Counted from the first letter of the stretch, positions 11,633-23,179 are shown. The stretch: 64,000 nucleotides of DNA from Cryptomeria japonica (GCF_030272615.1 NC_081408.1:199170841-199234840); one strand, 5' to 3'. Notes: generated from the letters alone by a model not told the origin. Made by a program: numbers and translations.

Positions 11633-13330
11633 TGTGATATTGAAAAATGGGATTAGGTAGTTTAGGACCTAACCCCACTTTCCTCCACACATTGGAATAC
11701 GAAAGAGCCTAGGGAGATATTTCACTTTAACTAGTTCTTGTGAGAGAAAGAGAGAGTCAAGGAATATCTAGCTTAGGGTTTCTATTCCTTTGTTGTAATG
11801 TAGAGGAGATGTACAAAATATGATGCAATAACCAACTATGCTAGGAGATGAACAATGAAGCAAACATAAACTGAAAATGCAAAATTTGATTGATCTGAAA
11901 CTAAGAAACTGAATGCAAAGCTGGAAAATGAACTCAAAGGTGCACTTGTCACAAAATTTTGGTGTTGACTATGTAGGAACAAGGCGCTACACCGTGGTCC
12001 CTGATGGGACAGAGAGCTGAAATCTAGGATCTAAGAATAAAAAGATCAGAAATGCAAAAATGCCAAAAGAAGCTGCAAAACCCTAGGGACCAAGGTGCCA
12101 CAGCCTAGTCCTGTCCCAGGGCAACACAACCTAGTCCCTGTAAATTGGGATCAAATTCTGCCACTGGGTCTATATCTGTGCGTTCCGTTGGTCCTGAAGG
12201 TCGTGCGTCCGTCAGATTCCTGTACCTACACCTGCAACTTGAAAAAAAGTGTCTAGGTGGCTATATAGGGTTTTGCCTTAGTCAAACCCCTTGTTTTGGT
12301 GGTTCCACCTCCACAAATAGTAGATAATGTATTGAAAATGTGTATGCAAGATCCTAAATGAACATGAAAGAAAGCCTAGAGTTCTACCCTACACTTTGGA
12401 GAGTAAACCCTAAATGCTTGTAAATGCTTCAAATCATAAATTTACAATAATTGATCTAAAGCATGATTGTAAATCTGAAAATGAATGTTATGAAGCTCAT
12501 AGAAAGACATGAAGATAATATGAAACCATACAAAACCCTAAGGGAGAGGTACAATCCAATCAACAATCAATGATCTCCTATTATTCTTCAATGTCTTCAA
12601 AGCTCCTAATTGATATTGAAGATGATTGATGTAGACTTGACTGATGTTTGATTTGTTGATTATAGACTCTACATAACCTGCACTTTCACTTCATAAGAGG
12701 CTCCCTCAATTGCTTGTAGATAGATCCAAATCCTTTAAATGAGGAAAGTAAAGGCTATATGTATGAAACCCTAACTTTGTTTGAGTCATAGGGCTACCTA
12801 GAAATGATATTTTTTGCCAATCTCTTGGATTTAAACATTAAAATACCACCAACAACATGCTCCCCAAATTCGGGGAGAAAAAGTTGGGACTGGGTAGCTA
12901 GCTACTTGGTTCGACCAACCTTTTGCCAAACTTTTGGGAAAGTAAGATATTGTGATTTTAAAGGCAATTCCAAGAGTACATGGGAATTTGAGATGACTAG
13001 ATATACTAATCGGGCCTTGAAGGTCAAAATAAGACATAATTAGGGTATTTGATGAATTAATTAATTGAAAGAATAAAATAAAAAGGGGCACACTTAGGGT
13101 AAATGGCCCAATTTTATGATGTGTAGAGTGATAAAAGAAGACTTATGTGTAGAGTGATAAAAGAAGACTTTAGATTAAATTAAATTAATTAATTAAATGC
13201 TTAAAGGGAATTTTAAATGCAAGATACAAACACGCTAAGGCAGGTGCAAACCTAAGCGTCGAATTGTACCACCCAATTAAGGGTGTACATTTTACGATGC
13301 TAGAATCCCATCTATAAATACTGCTAGTAT
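11633..13330 (-). mobile_element. Long LTR (5' LTR) of the Tat/Athila-like element
   Basis: The block starts on the plus strand with TGTGATATTGAAAAATGGG next to the primer site. The other end is not defined; I place it tentatively beyond 13.1 kb because no gene or new repeat begins before that. A minus-strand TATTTATAG near 13310 could be the LTR TATA box. No second LTR with clear identity was found in the window (the 700-1300 region is only loosely similar), so the far limit is uncertain. Confidence 0.45.
13120..13171. repeat. 26-bp tandem duplication
   Basis: Two adjacent copies of TGTGTAGAGTGATAAAAGAA plus 6 more bases, differing only at the last base. Confidence 0.9.
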
Positions 13331-14660
13331 ACACCTTGTACGATGGGCAAAAAGGAAGATACATAAGTAAGCCTTCTATAGAGCATTACTCTCGATGGAG
13401 AAAAATTACGATTCTACACTCTAGTCTAAAGAGTCTATAGATAACTCTAGCCAAACTTACTCACATGAACATTTATCATGCATCTAATGCCCACTTTTTG
13501 TAACATAAGGCAAAATAGAAGGAAAGTAACAACTATTTGACCATTATGATTCTCATTTGCTTTATATTATATTAACTACATTATTCTAACCATCACTATT
13601 CTCATATATAGAATAAACATAGCATTTGAGTTACTAGGCTTCATGTTTACACATGTTAAGTCATAGATTAGAATGCTTCTAGAAAACTTGTAAGTTTTAT
13701 TGAATCAATGTTTTTGATCAAACTCTATGATCTATGTGTTATAGTTTTAGCACATTGGTTAATAAGTTCCATAGTAAATCATATAATTCATAACACTACT
13801 TTTGTAATCTACATTATTTGGATATGTTGTGAATTGTCTCTTAGTCTTTCTATGCTTTTTAGACCAACTTTCTTGTTGTCTTCAAACTTTTGTGCACATT
13901 TTTGTGGGTTGACCTCTAAGAATGTGGCTTCTTGTGATGAAATGAAATGAGAACCCTTCCAAAATATTTTAAATATTGCTAGTTGTTAAATATCGGGAAG
14001 AAGCAAAGCAAACAAAGAATGTTCAAGCAATCAATAGAGTATTCTCATTATACAAGATCAGTTCAAACTAAAGAAATAAATCAATGTCCACAAACTTGAC
14101 CTATACTTGTAAAGTTGATCATTGATAAAGCACATAATGAAAATCAGAGGCCATTTATTAATAAAGAGTTTCCATTTCTTATATTAATATAAATTAGATT
14201 CTAGAATTCTTGATACCCACTCTTTAACCATATAAATAAATAATATCCTCCATATTTATTTAATTTAATTGTTTTAATTATCAAAATTATTAATTCTTAT
14301 TGTCATCACTCAATTCAAATTAATTTGTATAGAATTATTAACAATTACTTAATTAACTTAAATTATTTTTATTTTTTCTTTATTATATAAATATAATGAT
14401 ATATTTCTAACTATACCCTCTACCAAAACTTCAAATCTCCTACAGTAAAATACATTTCATATATTTATATAAAAAGATTTGGTCCTTCCACAATATCCCT
14501 TATATGATGTATTTTAATGGTCATATTCCTTGTGTTCTATTTTATATTTGTTTAGTAGTTTGTTTGATAACTTTTTGTATCTATAACTATGCAGCTGCTA
14601 TTGATAACTTTTTGTATCTGTAAGCTGCTATGGTGTCTGTAATTTTTTTACATTGTAATT
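13331..14660. other. AT-rich DNA, no gene
   Basis: Only short open frames (for example 13708-13950, plus strand) without motifs. Nothing recognisable until the SINE-like unit. Confidence 0.5.
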
Positions 14661-14664
14661 TGCT

Positions 14665-14918
14665 GTTTATATGATCTAGTGGTAGAGAACTTATACTCTT
14701 GAAAGAAAGGTCACAAGTTTCATTTCTATAATGGATAAGATATGTATGTGGGTCACAAGTTTCATTTCTATAAGAGGTAAGATATGTATGTGGGTCACAA
14801 GTTTCAATTGTGTAGGGGTAAGATATGTACGTGGGTCACAAGTTCTAATTATGTAGGGATAAGATATATACATGAGTCAAAAGTTCTAATTTTGTAGAAA
14901 ATAAGATATATACATGAA
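14665..14918 (+). mobile_element. tRNA-derived SINE-like unit with expanded tail
   Basis: TGATCTAGTGGTAGAG at 14672-14687 matches a tRNA/RNA polymerase III A box (compare TGGCTCAGTGGTAGAGC). AGGTCACAAGTTTCATTTCT at 14708-14727 matches a degenerate B box (GGTTCGAATCC type) at about the right spacing. This is the head arrangement of plant tRNA-derived SINEs. The body is replaced by a tandem array (separate entry). A decayed tRNA gene is less likely, because the text after the B box does not pair with the start. Confidence 0.6.
14709..14918 (+). repeat. 42-bp tandem repeat, five units
   Basis: Units start at 14709, 14751, 14793, 14834 and about 14875. Each begins with the B-box-like GGTCACAAGTTTCATTTCT (later units degenerate to GAGTCAAAAGTTCTAATTTT) and ends in TAAGATATGTATGTG or a variant. 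Divergence increases toward the 3' end. Confidence 0.9.
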
Positions 14919-15170
14919 TATTTTTTTGTAATAACAAAATTAGATGCCTTCCCAAAGAAATAGAGATTGATTTCCAATCTTGCTAATATTTTGATTGTAT
15001 CTTCTCTAAGAATATTTTCGATAAAATAAAAATTAAATTGATAATCGAGAGGTTAAGAAACATGATGCTTGGCAAAATGGTACAAAAATTGGCTCGGGGA
15101 AGTACCTATTTTCGGGTGAAGGCAAGGGGTCTGTGAGCTTCCCCATTTTCGAAGCGTGATCTGGTTTGGA

Positions 15171-15179
15171 TATATAAAT
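15171..15179 (+). promoter_or_regulatory. TATA box of the PPR gene
   Basis: TATATAAAT lies 121 bases before the chosen ATG at 15292. Transcription would be expected about 30 bases downstream, near 15200-15210, which leaves a short 5' leader that includes an upstream ATG at 15216. Confidence 0.55.
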
Positions 15180-15215
15180 TCTTGATCAAGTCTGGATTAT
15201 CGAGGACTGGAGAAT

Positions 15216-15314
15216 ATGGTTGTCTGTCAAACAATTGCAGATTCCCACATATCTATTTCTATATGCATCTATATACTATACATTGGAGGCTATGTCGAAG
15301 CACCTAGTAACTAG
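15216..15314 (+). CDS. Upstream ORF overlapping the PPR start codon (33 codons with stop)
   Basis: ATG at 15216 opens a frame different from the PPR frame and ends at TAG 15312-15314, 20 bases past the PPR ATG at 15292. If the leader starts near 15200-15210 this uORF would be on the mRNA and could lower translation of the main frame. It may equally be chance, or lie upstream of the real transcription start. The product (about 32 residues, mostly hydrophobic) has no recognised motif. Confidence 0.35.
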   Translation: MVVCQTIADSHISISICIYILYIGGYVEAPSN

Positions 15315-18300
15315 GCTCTGCGCGCTGTTTTCTGAACACGAATTTCGGTGGGTTTCTAATCTGGAGAATGCTTTGACTGACTTAATAGACCCACAAATCC
15401 TCACACCATCTCTTGTTGCAGAGGTTCTTCACAGAAATGAAAAGCACCCTTCTTTGGCGTGGAGATTTTACAAGTGGGTATTGGGGGAAAAAGATGCTCA
15501 TTGTAGTCACAGTTTAGCATCAATCAGAGCCATTTCTGACATCCTCTGCAAAGCAAAAATGGTTTCCCAACTCAGACAACTGTGCCATAATTTGTATGAA
15601 GAAGAAGACGCAGAGATTGCTGTTCCAGCACTTTGGAACCTTGTGATAAAATTGGCAAAAGCTGGATTTGTGGATGATGCATATGCAAGCTTCGAGGAGC
15701 TGAAGAAAAAATACAACAATGGTGTTGCTCTGAATGTCAGGATTTTTAATGTATTATTGGAAGCTTTTTTGAAGAAGGACAGGCCAGAGATGGTTCCTAT
15801 GCTCTACAGGTACAGAGATGTTCTAAATTTAATTTAGTGGTTGTAGATATTTTAGTAAACTAAACTTTCTGCTGCTGTAGTTATGAACAGTAAGGAATTT
15901 CCCAAAAGTTTTGGTTTATGTGAGGATTTTAGCCGTGCATGTTTTTTGTGATCGAAAGATTTGGTTTTTATGATTGATTTTCATTTTGGGCACATTTTTA
16001 TGTGAAAAGAGTAGAAGGAGCATTAATAATATAGGGTAGGCTAGTTTTGAGGAACAGAATTCTGATTAAGGTTCATTGAATTTGAAAGGATGTGTTCTGT
16101 GTTCCTAGATGTGGCCATTGCATTCAAGTGGTGGTGCTGTAATGGCAACGGAGACACTGGTTTCCCAATTCTCTCACCCTGGCAGCCTATAACTTTAGGG
16201 GCATGTAATGATTATGGTATTCTTCTTAAGAATGTGGTCCAATCAGCTTGACCTTACACTACAGGCCATAACCTCATCCAATATTTACCAAGTCCGAATG
16301 CATTGTGGACATTGTTTTCTGATTAATTTTTTGAGATTTTCACAGTTGGACATCATATCGTGTGTCTGGACACCACTGTGTAGTGTTTTTAATTCCATGT
16401 ACTGTTTTCTGATATTGTTAAAGCCCTGCATCGGCAGGCAAATGTTCTGCTAGATCAGAACATGACACCCACAAATTAAAATACAAGCATAAACTTTCAA
16501 GCTCAATGACATTGGATCAAAATTCTGTTCCTCACAACCGCTCTACTTGAAGTTATGCATTGTGTTCTGTGTTTTAAATTGTGGCTGCTGGGTTCTGACT
16601 TTTTAACTTATACTGAATAATTCATGGAAGTCATTATGTTAAATGATAGATATCTTAAATTGTGGATATTGTATTCTGATCTTTCTAAGTGACTGCATCA
16701 ATAGGGAAATGCGAAGTAGAAAAATCCAACCAGATGCATTTACATTTAATATTATGGTTCAGGCCTTGTGTGCTGTGGATAGGGTGGATGATGCCCAAAC
16801 TCTGGTGCAGAAAATGGATGTAAAGGGTTGTGCTCCCAATGTTTTTACATACACCATTTTGGCCAAAGGATTATGTGAGAGAAGCAGAACAGACCGAGCT
16901 TTGGAGCTGTTGGCAGAAATGAGGTTACGTGGGTGCAATCCTAATATTGTAACATACAACACTGTTATTGATGGTCTCTGCAAGGAGGATAATGTGGAGA
17001 AGGCACAACAGCTGGTTGAACAACAAATTCCAGATGATGGATGTGTTCCCAATGTCATTACGTACAATTCTTTGATTAATGGCTTCTGTAAAGTGGGGAA
17101 GATAGAGAGTGCGTTGAAAATACTCAAAGACATGGAGGATAAGCTGCTTCCTGGCCCTGACACAACTTCTTTTAACACGATTCTTGATGCATTCTGCAAG
17201 CAAGGTAAACTGAAGAAAGCCTATAAGATTATGGAGCACATGAAGGGCATTGGACATACTTGTAATGTGGTTTCTTACAACATTATTTTAGGTGGACTGG
17301 CCAAACTAGGGAGGATTTCTGAGGCTCGTAGGGTCTTTGAAGAAATGATTGGGGATAATATTGCTCCAGATGTAGTCTCCTACAACATATTAGTGGATGG
17401 CATGTGCAGAGAGGGCATGGTGTCTGATGCAAAGATGATGTTGAAAGCAATGACAGGAAATGGAATCAAAGCAGACACTGTAACATACAGCACAATGCTT
17501 GATGCATATTGCAAGAGAGGTAAGATTGTGCAGGCAAGAGAGTTGCTAGGTGAAATGTTGAGGAAAGGTCTTTTACCTAATACGGCTACTTACAATATAT
17601 TGATCCAGAGTGCTACTAAAGAGGGCAGGATATCAGAAGCAGAAAAACTTTTGCAGAAAATGAGGGATAGAGGCCTTACTCCAAATACCATAACCTGTAA
17701 TATCATAATTCAAAGCCTCTGTAAAAATGGTGAACTAGACAAAGCTATTCAAATTATGGAATCAATGTGGCTACAGGGCAGTAATGCTATTGTGGCTAAT
17801 GGCAACATCGATGAGGAGGTCTCTTTGGGACTAGTAAATGAAAATAAAATTGAAAGTTGCTTTCCTAATGCTGTCACTTATTCCACAGTCATTGATGGCT
17901 TATGCAAAGAGGACAGAATGGATGAAGCAAAGATACGATTTGTTGAGATGTTGGAGAAAGGCATCAAATCGGATGCAATTGTTTATAGTACCCTAATAGA
18001 TGGATTTTGTAAGCATGGAGAATTGTCGATGGCTTTCAAACTCTTAAATGAGATGCAAACAAGGGGATGTGTTCCCACAAGAGGAACCTACAATATATTG
18101 ATGCAGGGTCTTTGCAGTAAAGGGGAGATAGACAGGGCTTATAAATTGTTAGAACACATGCAAAAGAAAGGTTATGCACCTGATGCATATACTTATGGCA
18201 TGATAATGAATTGCCTTTGTGAAGGAAGCAAACTGAACAAAGCTCAAGCCCTTTTAGAGGAGTTGTGGCAGAAAAGCTTTGTCCTCAATGCTTCTTTGTT

Positions 18301-18988
18301 CCACACACTCATTGATGGTTTTTGCAAGGCAGGCAAGGTGAACGATGCTTGGAAGCTTTTGAAAAGAGCAGAGACAGTATCTACTCTTGATTCAATCTCC
18401 TATGGTACGCTGTTCAATGCACTTTGTAAACATGGAAAACCATTTGATGCTCAGTCCATTCTTGATATAATTTTGGAGAAGAGCTTTAAACTAGATGGTA
18501 TTTCTTATGTGGAACTGATCCGTAACCTGTGTAAGGAGGAGAAGTTAGATGAGGCAAGAACCATCTTGAATAAAATGATAGACAAAGGCTACACTTTTGA
18601 TTCTGCTGCATATATCCCATTAATCAACATATATGATAAGCTAGGTAAAAGGAATGAAGTTAGTAAACTCTGTGATGCTATGATGGACATGGCTACTCGC
18701 CATGATGCATCCAATGGAAGAGCGCCCCACCCAAAGGAAGATTTTAGTTTTAGAGAAAATTATTGGCACTCTTTATTGCATAGGTATATTTCCTTGAGCC
18801 CCCACTTGTTGGAATGTGCTTTGGCTTTAGAAATACTAATCTTCATATATATACTCCAGTTCTAATTTTCCTCATCTTCCAGGGATGAAGGAAGCGCTGT
18901 AGCAACAAAAGCTATAAAGAGAATAGCTGAAGGCTGGGGTCGGGGCAACGTAGAGGACATTTCATCACACATATGGCAGTCTGAATAG
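15292..18988 (+). CDS. P-class pentatricopeptide repeat protein, three exons, 900 aa
   Basis: Exons 15292-15809, 16705-18783 and 18883-18988 join in frame (2,703 bases). Donors CAG|GTACAG and ATAG|GTATAT and acceptors AATAG|GG and TTCCAG|GG restore an Arg codon at both joins; the first join rebuilds an unbroken PPR helix pair (…MLYREMRSRK…). The protein begins MSKHLVTRLCALFSEHEF, rich in basic and hydroxylated residues, which suggests an organelle (probably mitochondrial) transit peptide. About 20 repeats of 35 residues follow, each of the form xVTYNxLIDGLCKxG…AxxLLxxMxxxGxxPD/N. Repeat 10 carries an insertion of roughly 25 residues. No E, E+ or DYW domain is present, so this is a pure P-type protein. 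P-type proteins bind single-stranded organelle RNA and act in stability, splicing or translation. The C-terminus (exon 3) is a short tail ending HIWQSE. The in-frame codons upstream of 15292 contain no other ATG. The specific target gene and orthologue name are not claimed. Confidence 0.92.
15810..16704 (+). other. Intron 1 of the PPR gene (895 bp)
   Basis: GT at 15810 and AG at 16703-16704. The reading frame stops soon after 15810 if unspliced and resumes exactly at 16705. No coding or mobile-element motif was seen inside. Confidence 0.9.
18784..18882 (+). other. Intron 2 of the PPR gene (99 bp)
   Basis: GT at 18784, pyrimidine-rich CTCATCTTCCAG acceptor ending 18882. Splicing gives a 34-residue tail (DEGSAVATKAIKRIAEGWGR, then GNVEDISSHIWQSE). 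Reading through instead gives a hydrophobic run that ends at 18865. The spliced tail is more plausible because it is hydrophilic and continues the reading frame cleanly. Confidence 0.8.
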
Positions 18989-20171
18989 TCAATAGATGGC
19001 CAGGTGTGTGTCCTGAAACCAGAAGATGAAAACTGTGGAGGATGTTTATTTGTAGAGATTGATAAAATTATATGCATGCTAACATACATGGCAACCTAGA
19101 AGAACAGTTTACTTCAACAAATAGTGTGTTCTGTATTTGTTTGGTTTAATGTTAAAGTTCATGTTGTAGGCACCTAAATGGTGTTCAGTTCAAATCTTCT
19201 ACAATACAAAAAAGAAGTTGACTAGTTAATTAGATAACAAAGTTTGACTGTTGTTTTTGTGTTTAATCAAAATTTGTTTTATGTGCAGTTATCTTCAGTA
19301 CTCAAGTACAGTTGAATTGTTCAACATTGATAGACCTTTCGGACACTTCTACTTTAGGGTCATAAGTGATACACATACAAAGAAGAGTTGTAACAGTCTT
19401 CCATGATCCTAAATCTAAATGATTGGATTGCTCTACAAGAACTTGAAATAACAGTTTGGGGAATGCAACCATGTGAAGCAAGGCAACTGTAATCTTCTAA
19501 CTGAATGGCAGGAACGACATGGTTTTTATCAGAATCTTCTCCTAGTTGTATGTGTGTGCCTGTATAGATCACCGAGGATACTGTCTTTGGTATCCTCCTC
19601 CTTTCTGTTCATTACATAAGTTTTTAACTTTTCCAAAATCATGCTATATTGGAAGGTAAAAATTATTTTGAATCATATTTAATTGTCAACTAGAATTTAG
19701 ATTTATAGCAACATCCTTGTTGTTAGTTTTGGTTATTTTGTAGAGATGATCTACATTGCCACAACATGTCCTTGTTTTATTGTTGATTTTGCAGGTGATA
19801 AAGCTGATTTTCAGGCATGAGAGTTTCAATTGAAATTTCAAACTACAGATTAAAAAAGGCAATTTTCTTTGTAATTGATATTTTTTCCTGGTTCAAAAAA
19901 CATTCTAAGCTGATAAAATTACTTGTCTGATTGGCTGGAAACATGGAGGTGCTCATGGCCTAGCGAAGCATACAAGAAAATGTGGTATGTTGAAAAGTTT
20001 AAAATATGGAAATGTGTGAGATGATTTTGACACATGGACAACACTACAATGCAATAAATAAATGCACAAATAGCAAGAAGAGAGCTATGCGTATAAGTTT
20101 TGTGATCCCATTCTCTATATCTGGAATTAGTTAATTTATTTGTCTTTCAACTGGCAGAATCAGTGTGAGAT
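18989..20171 (+). other. 3' flank of the PPR gene
   Basis: No ORF with recognisable motif. It probably includes the 3' UTR. A T-rich tract ending TTTTGCAG near 19793 could be a 3'-UTR splice acceptor, and AATAAATAAA lies near 20055. Neither the polyadenylation site nor a UTR intron can be proven from the sequence. Confidence 0.45.
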
Positions 20172-20176
20172 GACTA

Positions 20177-21036
20177 TGTTAGATAATTGATTAATGAAAG
20201 ATTTAAACTTATTTGCGATTCTGTAACTGAGATTAATATGCCGGTAAGCAAACAATAATGCAACAAAGAGAAATAAAGGAATCAACATCAATGCACACCA
20301 TAACACAAATATTTTGGCAAGGAAACCCGGTAAGGGAAAAACCTCGGTGGGATTTGTGACCCACAATATTTACTCACTGGCTAGATAAATAAATATTACT
20401 TAGTACAAAAAGGGGCCTACACATGCAGGAAGGCCAACTGCCTAGAGCTCACTGCTCAACAACAAAAGTGGAGTCTCACTAACTACAACATCATACTGAT
20501 GTAAACATAAAATGAACTTTTACAACTTGCATCAAAATGCTAGATGAGTTCGCTGTTATGCTCTGTCTGATACCGGTTCTGCCTCTGCCAAAAACCCTAG
20601 CCTGTATGTTGTCAAATGATTTTGCTTATACAGAATAGTCTTCGCTCTGCTCTGCTTCTTATTCACTCCAAAATAAACACATCAAAATGCATATACAACT
20701 ATTCGCTATCATATCCTATCTTATCTTATATTTTGGCTTACGTACATTTCGAATGACCTACAAGAACTCATAAATATATGAGTCTTTACAATACAACATG
20801 TCGGCCATACAATTATAGTTTACATTGCAATTCATTTTGCATAAACAATGCTATTGCCAAGTCGGCTTGGAATGCCGGTATAATCTTCTGTCGGTGTAAA
20901 CTGGATGCTGGTGTGAATAAGCCTTGTTGTATTTGCCGGTGCCGGTAGGTGAAGTCTATTGTCGGTTGAACCTGTGGAACCTTGTTGCCATCAATGACAA
21001 CATCCACCATTCTCATCTGAGTGTATAATGCCAACA
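20177..21036 (-). repeat. Downstream (3') LTR of the deleted element
   Basis: Plus-strand start TGTTAGATAATTG, end ATAATGCCAACA. The last 126 bp repeat at 22489-22614 with few differences. It shares segments such as 'tgtgacccacaatatttactcactggc' (given here as a class, 27 bases apart in small changes) with the LTRs of the 29-35 kb element. Confidence 0.85.
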
Positions 21037-21279
21037 ATCTCTCCCTTTGGCATTGATGGCAACACTCATGAGAAAAATAAAAAACTGTGAATCCAAAACT
21101 GTGAGTGCTCCCCCTGAGCAAATGATCTGTTCACTGTACATTTTTCTCACTATACCACTCCCCCTTTGACATCAATGACAAAGGATGTCAAAAGTTTTCA
21201 AAAATTCAAAAATTTACTTAGAACCTTGAAGCCGGTTGCGTACAACTTAAAAAATATCTGCCAGAACTAAGTTCAAACC

Positions 21280-22594
21280 CTACATGAACTTCGTACTGTC
21301 GGTGATTAATGTTTCTGTTTGCCTGATCATCCCGGTATGATAGTGCATTTTCTGTTCCAGTGATCTATCTCCTTGAATTGTAGCTTTTGATAGTGCATTC
21401 CGGTGAGTGATTAGATTGTCCAGTCTTGGACCAAGCTTATTCTTCAACTCCCTGGTTTTCATTTTCAGTTTTGCCTTTTCTTTTTCAAGATTTTCAATCT
21501 TTTCCTCATATATAGCCATCTCCTGTTCTATGATTGATGTTAGTTCGGAAGAACCAATTATGTTATCCGCAATATCATCGATTTCCTTTTGAGTTTTTCT
21601 GATCTGATCATCAATATCTTCTGTTAGGTGATGTGGTTTACAAGCTTCCTGGTATAATTCCTTATATTCCAAAATGGTAGAATTCAATGCCGGTAGCAGT
21701 GTATCAATCTGCTAAGTACAATCCTTTATTGTTTTTCCAAAGAATACTTCCTTTTCTTTATCAACTTTTTCTTGAATAGTCTTCTCATTTATTTTGTCTA
21801 ATGTCTGAATGTTAGTAGAAATGAATTTAGACAATGTGTCCAATTTACCTATTGAGCCAACAATGTGATCTACCTTGCACTCCGGTGCAATCATCTGCAA
21901 AATTGGTAGAGATTCATCGATAGCCTTAAATGCTAAGGCATTACACTCTGTTATTTTCTTTATAGAATCCAAAAGTACTTCTGTAACAGTTGTTGGTCTG
22001 AAATCCAAAATTGAAGTAGTGGGAGAAGTGCTAGGTTCTGCATTATCTTTCTTCTCTTCTCCCGATATTTTTGACCCTTCCTCTGTTTTCTGTTCAGCTA
22101 CCACTTCCTCTTCCTTATTCTCATTCTTATCCTTTGCCGGTTCAGATGCTGTCCGTTCTTGTGCTTTATTTGCCGGTATCTCAACATCCTGCTGAGTGTC
22201 AACTGCCTTTACTGGTGAGTCAGAAATCTCAATATTTACAGATTCTGATTTCTTTATCATCAACAATTATTTTATCAATATCAACATTTAAAGGAGTGTC
22301 CGTGTGCTGGTCCTTACCAATTTCTGGAATAGATGTATCATCCATTGTAATGTTGATGTCCTGAGTGTCAACCTTCATCGTGAATAGAACGTTTGACTCG
22401 GGATCAACCACATCTGTTGCTTTTTCTTCCTCTGATGTCTTTTCTGTGTGCTGATTCTGTACTTCTGCTTGTGCCTCTGCTGCTGCCGGTGTGAATAAGC
22501 CTTGTTGTATCTGCTGGTGCCAGTAGGTGAAGTCTATTGCCGGTTGAACCTGTGGAACCTTGTTGCCATCAATGACAACATCCACCATTCTCAT
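21280..22594 (-). pseudogene. Retroelement accessory ORF, C-terminal part, fused to LTR
   Basis: From 22594 an open frame starts inside the LTR fragment (MRMVDVVIDGNKVPQVQ) and runs without a stop into internal coding sequence (…SNVLFTMKVDTQDINITM). It then needs one frameshift near 22260 and one in-frame stop near 21712 to continue to about 21280. The C-terminal part (TEVLLDSIKKITECNALAFK, later ILEYKELYQEACKPHHLTED) closely parallels 33833-34573 in the larger element, and is predicted to be mostly helical with a Lys/Glu-rich coiled coil. No known domain was recognised. The frameshift and stop show it is not functional in this copy. Confidence 0.75.
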
Positions 22595-22614
22595 CTGAGT
22601 TTATAATGCCAACA
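22489..22614 (-). repeat. Truncated upstream (5') LTR, 126 bp
   Basis: Matches the first 126 bp of the LTR ending at 21036. The junction to internal sequence lies at GGTGTGAATAAG, near 22489, where short homology between LTR and internal region may have caused the deletion. Confidence 0.8.
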
Positions 22615-22619
22615 GACTA

Positions 22620-23179
22620 TTGCATGAATGCTATTGAGCTACACAAGCACTATAACTCATGAGCTGGAGGCTAGCCCCACTCTGAACATTATTGCTGGGG
22701 TTCTATAACACAACCAATATTTTTATCTTTGAACGACTTACCAATCAGTCTACACCTTGGGGGCTTATAGGGCATAAGTTATTATTTCTCACATGAAAAC
22801 ACTAGTAATCCTGTGGTTCTAAGGCTATTTGTTTTTTCATTTGAGATGTGTCAAATATATGTAAAAATGGACATGCACACCTCTCTGAATACTGTTTAGC
22901 AAGCAATATGCCCATTTTTTTCGCGACTTTTCACATAAAAGGGCTTGGCTGGTCCTAACACAATCTAGTGATGGTTCCATTTTGTAGAAACATGTTTGAT
23001 GTTACTTGAGTTGCTTACCATATTTGAGCAAATGAATTTTCTAGAATTCTCATTTGGGAAAACTCTGTGATTTCCTTACATTCTAATTTCTTATACCATT
23101 ATTTGTTGCAGGGGTTCTGTATGTAAACAGCTTCATCTACATGAAATTTCTTGGAGTGGGAAGTTAGGGCTGTTGCTTC
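22620..23179. other. Spacer between deleted LTR element and PPR pseudogene
   Basis: Continuation of the pre-insertion DNA after the GACTA target site. No ORF or repeat was recognised. Confidence 0.45.

Larger units (their letters stand above)
20177..22614 (-). mobile_element. Deleted non-autonomous LTR element with GACTA target duplication
   Basis: GACTA at 20172-20176 and 22615-22619 flanks a minus-strand element with ends TGTTGGCATTATA…TCTAACA. The downstream LTR (20177-21036) is full length, about 860 bp. The upstream LTR keeps only its first 126 bp (22489-22614) and is then joined directly to internal coding sequence, so the rest of the LTR, the primer site and the gag-like ORF have been deleted. 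A purine tract (AAAGGGAGAGAT on the minus strand, about 21037-21048) precedes the downstream LTR. It is the same family as, or close to, the element at 29060-35620. Confidence 0.85.

Noticed and set aside
14672-14727. Functional tRNA gene
   Set aside because: A and B boxes are degenerate, the acceptor stem cannot be formed and the region continues as a tandem array.
14709-14918. CRISPR-like array
   Set aside because: Direct 42-bp repeats without unique spacers in a plant context; an ordinary tandem repeat.
15220-15291. In-frame extension of the PPR ORF upstream of 15292
   Set aside because: It would need a TTG start; the first in-frame ATG is at 15292 and the sequence after it looks like a normal transit peptide.
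16759-17257. Minus-strand open frames opposite PPR exon 2
   Set aside because: Shadows of the repeat-rich PPR coding strand.
18784-18865. PPR protein ending in a hydrophobic tail at 18865 without splicing
   Set aside because: Clear donor and acceptor sites remove this part and give a hydrophilic tail in frame; the read-through tail looks like translated intron.
20813-21121. Minus-strand open frame through the LTR of the deleted element
   Set aside because: It lies within the LTR and its edge; no independent evidence for a gene, although the same LTR frame is part of the fusion described at 22.2-22.6 kb.
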